Origin: Bacteroidales bacterium UBA1733
Lineage (GTDB): Bacteria > Bacteroidota > Bacteroidia > Bacteroidales > UBA3663
Assembly: GCA_002315795.1 (NCBI GenBank)
Contig: DCIF01000041.1
Coordinates: 14,613 to 20,702 of the forward strand
Reading direction: 5' to 3'
Length of the DNA stretch: 6,090 nt
Positions 1 through 4,467 of this stretch are shown here, in pieces. Positions within the stretch are counted from its first letter, which is position 1; every line of letters starts with the position of its first letter. Below the pieces are notes generated by a model. That model did no database searches and was not told where the DNA came from. It worked only from the letters and a program-made list of their open reading frames with translations. The position numbers and the translations under genes are program-made.

Positions 1-1449
1 TCAGAACTTGAAGTTCAGTCCAATGCCGAGCACGCGGTTCGTGCGGCTATAGACATCTATCTTATTGCCAGCGGCAGTGGCTGTAGTCACGGTACGATCA
101 TCGTAGAGTGTCTGCATAAAGCCGAGGTCGATATTCCAGTTGCCTGGAAGATTGACGCGCGCACCTACACCCCAGCTGTTAGAGTTGGTGACAAAGGTCA
201 GGTCATTCATATAAGCATCAGAGAGATCGTATTTCGTTTTCTGCCAGCCACCAGAGAGGGTGACCCACTTGCAGAGATCGTACTCAATACCTGCGGTAAT
301 CTCCCATGTGTTGCCTTCAATATTATCCTGCTTGTTGTTATACTGAGTGGCAGACTTATCTCCATACCAGTGGTAACCAGTCTGCAGACGGAGAGAAGAA
401 ATAGGACTGTACTGCACACCAGCACAGAAGAAAGCCGGAATGTCGGCAGCGACAGAGGTGCCATCCTTGAACTGACCGAGCACAGGATTTGTCTCAGCAG
501 TTGCTGCAGCGAAAGCATTCATCTCAGAGGTGTTCTTGAGACGGAGACGGGTCTTGAACTCATATTTTGCAGCTACGTTCCAGTGCTCGTTGATTCTCCA
601 GTCGATGCCAAACATCGGAGTGATGCCATAACCTTCCTGATCAGTGTTGAGCTCAAGCGTACTGTTGCCAATGGTCTGTGCGATCTGTGCATCGACCCCT
701 GTCTTGACAGCTGCTACTTGAGAACTTGCACTTGACATTTTTGAAGTGGTTACAACTTGGAGGTCATTCACCCATCCGTTGTAGTTATTGCTGGCATAAA
801 CGGTACGAAGACCGCCGAAAATTGCCAGATTATCAAGTACCTTATATGTCGTTCCAAGGCTCAGACCAAAGTAGTACTGACGGCCTTTCATATAAGCATT
901 GAGCGAATAACCTCCGAAAGCGAAATCAGTATTATACTGCTGATTGACGCCAGCTAATGAAGTCGCTACTGAAGAATAGAGGTTGCCGGCATAAAGTGCT
1001 TCGAATGAACCAAGACCTGACTTGAACTCACATTTACCACCACCACCACCAAGTGCGAAGTTGGCATTGATGCTCCACTTCTCCCAGTTGTAACTGAAGT
1101 GGATAGAGGGGATTACAGGAGCATAGGCATCGCCCTTGAATTCATGAGTGCTGTTGGGATTGCCATTCACGAAAAAAGTTCTGTTAACATTATAGGCAAA
1201 GAGTGGAAAGGTGGTTGTGATATCACGACTCTGCTTTGCATTCTGAATATTGAATGAGACGTGAGCACCAGGAGCAAGGAATGCAGTACCTGCAGGATTC
1301 ATATACAGGCCTGTAATGTCGATGATGGCTTCCTGGCTGAGCTGACGCAGAAAGGCAGCATTCTGGTTGGTGTTGGTTACAAGGCCACCTGCCAGAGCAG
1401 GCATAGTGGTAGCTGTAGCGGCGAGCGCCAAAAGTAGTTGTCTTTTCAT
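1..1449 (-). CDS. FadL/OmpP1-family outer-membrane transport protein, complete
   Basis: A 482-residue outer-membrane beta-barrel, probably a channel for hydrophobic solutes like FadL/TodX; the real substrate cannot be read from sequence. Residues 1-20 (MKRQLLLALAATATTMPALA) form a signal peptide, with likely cleavage before G21. The mature N-terminus carries the family hatch signature: TNTNQNAAFLRQ from residue 25, then GLYMNPAG ending at 54. Alternating aromatic strands follow (for example IPAFFCAGVQY, 337-347), and the protein ends in NFKF, a C-terminal aromatic as expected for BAM-assembled barrels. Residues 134-138 are five consecutive glycines; about 236-268 is a polar stretch, probably a surface loop. 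The length is typical. The frame is open upstream to an ATG at 1593, but the ATG at 1447-1449 is chosen because the signal peptide starts there and the extra residues would cover the promoter. No Shine-Dalgarno is visible. The gene is divergent from the isomerase gene; its stop is at the window's first base. Confidence 0.93.
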   Translation of the reverse strand: MKRQLLLALAATATTMPALAGGLVTNTNQNAAFLRQLSQEAIIDITGLYMNPAGTAFLAPGAHVSFNIQNAKQSRDITTTFPLFAYNVNRTFFVNGNPNSTHEFKGDAYAPVIPSIHFSYNWEKWSINANFALGGGGGKCEFKSGLGSFEALYAGNLYSSVATSLAGVNQQYNTDFAFGGYSLNAYMKGRQYYFGLSLGTTYKVLDNLAIFGGLRTVYASNNYNGWVNDLQVVTTSKMSSASSQVAAVKTGVDAQIAQTIGNSTLELNTDQEGYGITPMFGIDWRINEHWNVAAKYEFKTRLRLKNTSEMNAFAAATAETNPVLGQFKDGTSVAADIPAFFCAGVQYSPISSLRLQTGYHWYGDKSATQYNNKQDNIEGNTWEITAGIEYDLCKWVTLSGGWQKTKYDLSDAYMNDLTFVTNSNSWGVGARVNLPGNWNIDLGFMQTLYDDRTVTTATAAGNKIDVYSRTNRVLGIGLNFKF

Positions 1450-1495
1450 TTTTATAATCGATGTATTAATCTGTGCGGAGTTCATTTTTCCGCTG

Positions 1496-1503
1496 CAAAG
1501 ATA
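1496..1503 (-). promoter_or_regulatory. Bacteroidota -7 element for the FadL-like gene
   Basis: The minus strand reads TATCTTTG here, an exact TAnnTTTG. Transcription would start near 1489, giving a leader of about 40 nt before the ATG at 1449. No TTTG -33 element is found 19-21 nt upstream; the sequence there is CT-rich. The position in a divergent intergenic region supports the call, but the missing -33 box may mean an activator is needed. Confidence 0.6.
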
Positions 1504-1546
1504 GCGTAAATTAACGAAAGAAAAGAGCGAAAAGATGAAAGAATTA

Positions 1547-1595
1547 CACAAATAGGCCATCTGTGTGCTGTATTTGTGCTGTTTGTTGCACAAAT
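1547..1595. promoter_or_regulatory. Operator-like symmetric repeat cluster in the divergent intergenic region
   Basis: ATTTGTGC at 1572-1579 and GCACAAAT at 1588-1595 are perfect 8-bp inverted repeats with an 8-nt spacer. A further half-site, CACAAAT, lies at 1547-1553. TGTGCTGT occurs at 1564-1571 and again at 1575-1582, an 11-bp period close to one helical turn. The cluster lies between the divergent promoters, about 70 bp from one -7 element and 80 bp from the other, where a regulator could act on either gene. It could instead fold as RNA, but it lies outside both predicted transcripts. No regulator family is recognised. Confidence 0.4.
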
Positions 1596-1651
1596 GTATA
1601 TCGGAGTGTGCGTCAAAATCTTCACTCTTGCAACATTTTTTTACAGAAAAC

Positions 1652-1682
1652 TTGCTAATTTGTTAATTTCTGGTTATCTTTG
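1652..1682 (+). promoter_or_regulatory. Promoter for the peptidyl-prolyl isomerase gene
   Basis: A TTG -33 core at 1652-1654 and an exact TATCTTTG -7 element at 1675-1682 are separated by 20 nt, the spacing known for the primary sigma factor of Bacteroidota. Initiation would fall near 1689, leaving a short AT-rich leader of about 20 nt before the ATG at 1710. No Shine-Dalgarno is present in that leader. Confidence 0.75.
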
Positions 1683-1709
1683 CAGCAATAACTAAGATAT
1701 TATATAATA

Positions 1710-2405
1710 ATGAGATCAAAATTGCTTCTTGTCTTATCGCTCCTGCTCTTCGCTGTGCAGGCTCAGACGCCAGAGAGACGTGCTGAGGTGACGCTTCAGA
1801 CTACCATGGGAAAGATTGTGCTGGCACTCAATAACCAGACACCACTGCACAGAGATAACTTCCTCCGTCTTGTGAACGAAGGTTATTATAATGGTGTGCT
1901 GTTCCATCGTATCATAGAGAAGTTCATGATACAGACGGGTGACTCGGCAAGCCGTTCGGTGCCAGCAGCAGAATATTTCCCTTCTGATGACGAGAACGAG
2001 GAGCGTATTCCTGCTGAATTCCGCTTCCCTGAGCTTTTTCATCGTCGTGGCGTTCTGGCTGCTGCTCGTGAGGGAGATGAGGTCAATCCGGAGCGTGCCA
2101 GTTCTGCTACACAGTTCTATATTGTCTGGGGAAAGTACTTCGGTCCGAAGGAAATGCGAGAAATGCAGGAGAAGGTCAGCGCACGTGAGGACTCTACAAC
2201 GCGTGTAACATTCCCTAAAGAGGTGATCGACGCGTATGAGATTGATGGCGGTACCCCTCATCTGGATGGAAATTATACCGTTTTTGGAGAGGTGATCAAG
2301 GGTCTGGATGTAGTAGGAAACATTCAGGCGGTCAAGACTGATAGTCTGGACCGCCCGATTAAGGATGTTAGAATCAAGAAAGCCTTTGTGTCAAAGGCTC
2401 TTTGA
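1710..2405 (+). CDS. Exported cyclophilin-type peptidyl-prolyl cis-trans isomerase
   Basis: A 231-residue cyclophilin catalysing cis-trans isomerisation of X-Pro bonds, probably on envelope proteins in the periplasm. Residues 1-18 (MRSKLLLVLSLLLFAVQA) are a signal peptide; there is no lipobox cysteine. The cyclophilin fold starts at VTLQTTMGKIVLAL (27-40). FHRIIEKFMIQTGD (65-78) is the active-site segment, with the catalytic arginine at R67 and the conserved glutamine at Q75. SATQFYIVWG (132-141) corresponds to the usual GSQFFI strand, and LDGNYTVFGEVIKGLDVV (185-202) is the C-terminal signature. Two stretches exceed a minimal cyclophilin: about 80-105, acidic, and about 142-180, charged and probably helical (EMREMQEKVSARE). 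H184 stands where human cyclophilin A has W121, so cyclosporin binding is probably weak. The ATG at 1710 is set by the signal peptide and promoter. The gene is monocistronic and convergent with the next operon. Confidence 0.93.
   Translation: MRSKLLLVLSLLLFAVQAQTPERRAEVTLQTTMGKIVLALNNQTPLHRDNFLRLVNEGYYNGVLFHRIIEKFMIQTGDSASRSVPAAEYFPSDDENEERIPAEFRFPELFHRRGVLAAAREGDEVNPERASSATQFYIVWGKYFGPKEMREMQEKVSAREDSTTRVTFPKEVIDAYEIDGGTPHLDGNYTVFGEVIKGLDVVGNIQAVKTDSLDRPIKDVRIKKAFVSKAL
2381..2399. terminator. Shared hairpin between convergent genes, possible bidirectional terminator
   Basis: AGCCTTTG at 2381-2388 and CAAAGGCT at 2392-2399 form a perfect 8-bp stem with a 3-nt loop. On the plus strand it is followed by CTTTGATCTT, on the minus strand by TTCTTGATTC, so both U tracts are interrupted. 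It overlaps the last codons of the isomerase gene and lies 15 nt beyond the stop codon of the minus-strand operon. With only 8 bp between the two stop codons, this is the only terminator-like structure seen for either transcript. Confidence 0.5.
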
Positions 2406-2413
2406 TCTTAAAA

Positions 2414-2728
2414 CTATTTCAACTCGACCTCTTTCATTGTCGTAGAGAAGGTAAGTACTTTCTCTCCAAACTCCTGATGGAAACTTGCGTCGGCACTTCT
2501 GCCGATTTCGAGTTTCCATTTTTTCATGCTCTGCAGATCTTCAAACTCTCCCATGACCGAATAGCCAATGAGATTGTCGCCAATATCGGTGAGCAGGTGT
2601 ACGAAACGGACATGCTGCATGTATCCGCCTTGCACAATGGCAGGCAGATAGACGTCGCGCATATAGGTAAGGAACCGACTGAGATCGCGCTCAGTATCTA
2701 CGTGGAAGGAGGTGTTATATAATAGCAT
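2414..2728 (-). CDS. DUF4286-family small conserved protein, function unknown
   Basis: A 104-residue cytoplasmic protein with no signal peptide or membrane segment. It resembles the DUF4286 family: N-terminal strand [11 protein letters not shown] (1-11), helix ending in YLPAIV (27-32), GYSVMGEFED strand (55-64), basic helix MKKWKLEI (68-75), and family-like C-terminal segment HQEFGEKVLTFSTTMKEV (84-101). The pattern of alternating strands and helices suggests a ferredoxin-like alpha/beta fold of the dimeric-barrel type, which is an inference. No catalytic residues can be named. It is the last gene of the operon; its ATG overlaps the tsaE stop codon by one base (TAATG), so translation is probably coupled to tsaE. 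It ends in TAG, 8 bp from the convergent isomerase stop. The family assignment is from memory of its sequence pattern. Confidence 0.82.
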   Translation of the reverse strand: MLLYNTSFHVDTERDLSRFLTYMRDVYLPAIVQGGYMQHVRFVHLLTDIGDNLIGYSVMGEFEDLQSMKKWKLEIGRSADASFHQEFGEKVLTFSTTMKEVELK

Positions 2729-3144
2729 TACTCAAATTCAACAGTGCGTGACTGATCTTCATTGACGGTGATCTTGACATTGACCACATCGCCAGGGAGG
2801 AGTTCTTCTACATTCTCTGGCCACTCAATAAAACAGAGAGCCGAAGATTCCATATAGTCTTCAAACCCAAAATCGAGTGCTTCTTCAATCTTCTGAATAC
2901 GGTAACAGTCAAAGTGATAGATGAGTTCTGCTGTCGTCTCGCTGCGATATTCGTTGACGATGGCGAAAGTAGGAGAGTTGACCTCGTCCTCTACGCCTAA
3001 GGCCTCACAGATAGCCTTGATAAAAGTGGTCTTGCCTGCGCCCATTTCGCCGCGGAAAGCAAAGACGGTACGATCGTCCATAGCTGCAATGAACTCATGT
3101 GCAGCTTGTGCCAGACCTTCAGTATTTGGGATAATAATTTTCAT
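2728..3144 (-). CDS. tsaE: tRNA t6A37 biosynthesis ATPase TsaE
   Basis: A 138-residue P-loop ATPase that works with TsaB and TsaD to attach threonylcarbamoyl to A37 of ANN-decoding tRNAs; in known systems its ATP hydrolysis is needed for repeated turnover of the complex. Visible motifs: Walker [10 protein letters not shown] (32-40), switch I-like SPTF (57-60), the strongly conserved HFDCYR (77-82), and the FIEWPEN segment (105-111) characteristic of the family. The length is normal and no key residue is missing. The start at 3142-3144 gives the usual N-terminus and sits 9 nt after the yggS stop. No Shine-Dalgarno is visible. The stop shares one base with the start of the DUF4286 gene. tsaB, tsaC and tsaD are not in the window, as is common since the t6A genes are often scattered. 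Confidence 0.95.
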   Translation of the reverse strand: MKIIIPNTEGLAQAAHEFIAAMDDRTVFAFRGEMGAGKTTFIKAICEALGVEDEVNSPTFAIVNEYRSETTAELIYHFDCYRIQKIEEALDFGFEDYMESSALCFIEWPENVEELLPGDVVNVKITVNEDQSRTVEFE

Positions 3145-3153
3145 ACATCAAAT

Positions 3154-3879
3154 TTAATATTGTCTTTCGCCAAAGATAGCGGTACCGACGCGCACCATGT
3201 TCGATCCTTCTTCGATAGCTATCTGGTAGTCGTGGCTCATGCCAAAGCTGAGCGTAGAGAATTCTGCTGCCGAGATGCCTTGTACTGCCAGAGGACCTGA
3301 GAGCAGAGCTTTGTGGCATGCCGTGATCTGGTGAAATTCCTGGCGCCACTGTCGTTCGTCATCGACAAACGAAGCCATTCCCATCAGTCCGCAGAGCTTG
3401 ACGTGTGGCCAGCGTTCGGCAATCTTCGAAGTAGAGAGTAGTTCGAGCAGATCGGCAGGCGAGAAGCCTGATTTGGTCTCTTCCTGCGCTACGTGCAACT
3501 GTAATAGAACCGGAATTCGGCCATCGGCCAACTGAGGATGGTTGGCAAAACGCTGCTTGCGTTCGTCGGCAAAGCGGATGGCCTGCTTCTCGACTTCGTC
3601 AAGCAGACGTTCTGTGTCAATGGAATGAATCAGTGACACTGTGGGTGCCAGATACTTTACTTTGTTGGTCTGAAGATGGCCAATAAAGTGCCACTCAATA
3701 TCTTTAGGCAGGGCTTCTACCTTCAGCTTGAGTTCGTTCTCACGACTCTCTCCGAAGATGCGTTGGCCGGCATCGTATGCCTCCTGAAGAGCCTCTACAG
3801 GATGATATTTTGAGACAGCCACTAACTGTACACCTTCAGGTATCGTGGCCTGCACTTTCTTGAGATTCTCAGCTACCAT
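3154..3879 (-). CDS. yggS: YggS/PROSC-family pyridoxal-phosphate homeostasis protein
   Basis: A 241-residue single-domain PLP-binding protein of the fold III (alanine racemase N-terminal-like) type. Family members bind PLP without known catalysis and regulate the free PLP pool and amino-acid/keto-acid balance. K24 in AVSKYHP is the expected Schiff-base lysine. Other family blocks: FGESRENELK (42-51, normally FGENYVQE), HFIGHLQTNK (64-73), HSIDT (85-89), GLMGM (164-168), LSFGMSHDYQIAIEEGSNMV (210-229) with the phosphate-binding serines, and the terminal VRVGTAIFGER (229-239). The length matches the roughly 230 residues of homologues. The ATG at 3877-3879 lies 5 nt after the DUF4494 stop, consistent with coupled translation. 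It is the second gene of the four-gene operon. Confidence 0.95.
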   Translation of the reverse strand: MVAENLKKVQATIPEGVQLVAVSKYHPVEALQEAYDAGQRIFGESRENELKLKVEALPKDIEWHFIGHLQTNKVKYLAPTVSLIHSIDTERLLDEVEKQAIRFADERKQRFANHPQLADGRIPVLLQLHVAQEETKSGFSPADLLELLSTSKIAERWPHVKLCGLMGMASFVDDERQWRQEFHQITACHKALLSGPLAVQGISAAEFSTLSFGMSHDYQIAIEEGSNMVRVGTAIFGERQY

Positions 3880-3884
3880 AGTTC

Positions 3885-4334
3885 TTACTCAGCGGTTTCC
3901 TTCACCTGCAGACCATAGACATCCATCAAAGCAGTCTCGCTGATGGTATTGATCTCCCAGTCGCTCATGGTCCCCTTCATGCCGTTTTCGAGGTTTTTGA
4001 CAGCCATCTGGAAGTCTTTGGCCTGAACGAGCATCGTACTGGCAGATTTCTTCTCAACGCCACTCTTCTCATCGAGCGTGATGAACATCACCTTGCAGCG
4101 ATACCACTTGTCGCCATCAGGATCAGCAAAGAGCTCAGAGATGCGCTCCTTCTTGACATGTGTCACCTCAAACTCGCCAGAGATGAAAGGTGTCATCTCC
4201 TCGATGATGCGGTTCTCAGCCTCGGTGAACGACATGGCGTCAACGAGATATGCCTCGGTTACTTTTTTCTGTGTTCCTGTCTCGAGTGTCTTCTCAAATT
4301 TGACCTTACACTCGTACCAATTATTCATTGCCAT
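3885..4334 (-). CDS. DUF4494-family protein with internal tandem duplication
   Basis: A 149-residue cytoplasmic protein of the Bacteroidota-specific DUF4494 family, function unknown. The N-terminus NNWYECKVKFEK and the block YLVDAMSFTEAENRIIEEM (29-47) are typical. It consists of two similar halves, about residues 4-69 and 75-140. W6/W77, Y7/Y78, C9/C80, K10/K81, V11/V82 and F13/F84 coincide with no gap; after one gap G20/G92, KK 23-24/95-96, LV 30-31/102-103, A33/A105, F36/F108 and A39/A111 coincide. Two adjacent start codons exist, at 4334 and 4328 (MAMNNW); the second gives 147 residues and could be the true one. The frame extends to an ATG at 4430, rejected because that region holds the promoter. 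First gene of the operon with yggS, tsaE and DUF4286. Confidence 0.88.
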   Translation of the reverse strand: MAMNNWYECKVKFEKTLETGTQKKVTEAYLVDAMSFTEAENRIIEEMTPFISGEFEVTHVKKERISELFADPDGDKWYRCKVMFITLDEKSGVEKKSASTMLVQAKDFQMAVKNLENGMKGTMSDWEINTISETALMDVYGLQVKETAE

Positions 4335-4376
4335 ATTAAAACGATTCTGTTTTAGTTCATTTTGAAAAAGTGGGTG

Positions 4377-4408
4377 CAAATATAAGAAAAAAACTTCGAA
4401 GAAACAAA
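4377..4408 (-). promoter_or_regulatory. Near-consensus promoter for the DUF4494-yggS-tsaE-DUF4286 operon
   Basis: On the minus strand, TTTG (4405-4408) is followed after exactly 20 nt by TATATTTG (4377-4384), a full match to the Bacteroidota -33/-7 consensus. The start of transcription would be near 4370, giving a leader of about 36 nt that is A-rich and lacks a Shine-Dalgarno. No comparable promoter pair is seen between the four genes, so this one probably drives all of them. The spacer carries one arm of the upstream gene's terminator hairpin. Confidence 0.82.
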
Positions 4409-4452
4409 TTTTGACTTCATTTCGTGTCAAAAAATATTCTTCGAAGCTTTTT
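4387..4452 (-). terminator. Intrinsic terminator of the beta-helix protein gene
   Basis: Beginning 15 nt after the TAA stop (4468-4470), the minus-strand transcript can form a 16-bp stem. The 5' arm is AAAAAGCTTCGAAGAA (4452 to 4437) and the 3' arm TTCTTCGAAGTTTTTT (4403 to 4388), with one G-U wobble and a run of seven U. Inside, TTTTGAC (4432 to 4426) and GTCAAAA (4415 to 4409) form a second 7-bp stem around a 10-nt loop, making one long imperfect hairpin. The A tract on the 5' side and U tract on the 3' side are typical of intrinsic terminators, though the stem is not GC-rich. The 8-bp core CTTCGAAG is itself palindromic and occurs in both arms. Confidence 0.65.
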
Positions 4453-4467
4453 ATTGAGGGAAAGACC

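Noticed and set aside
1450..1593. 48-residue N-terminal extension of the FadL-like frame, up to an ATG at 1593
   Set aside because: It would put the signal peptide inside the protein and place the start upstream of the -7 element at 1496-1503; the ATG at 1449 gives a clean signal peptide.
1734..2261. 175-codon minus-strand open frame opposite the isomerase gene
   Set aside because: It is antisense to a gene with full cyclophilin motifs, and its translation is rich in Cys, His and Arg without a recognisable domain.
3171..3178. TATCTTTG on the minus strand, 26 nt upstream of tsaE, as an internal promoter
   Set aside because: No -33 element lies 19-21 nt upstream, and the bases encode the conserved Ala-Ile-Phe-Gly of YggS, which creates this match by codon choice alone.
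4335..4430. 32-residue N-terminal extension of the DUF4494 frame, up to an ATG at 4430
   Set aside because: It runs through the consensus promoter and the terminator hairpin, and the added residues (Phe-rich, low quality) do not look like the family's N-terminus.
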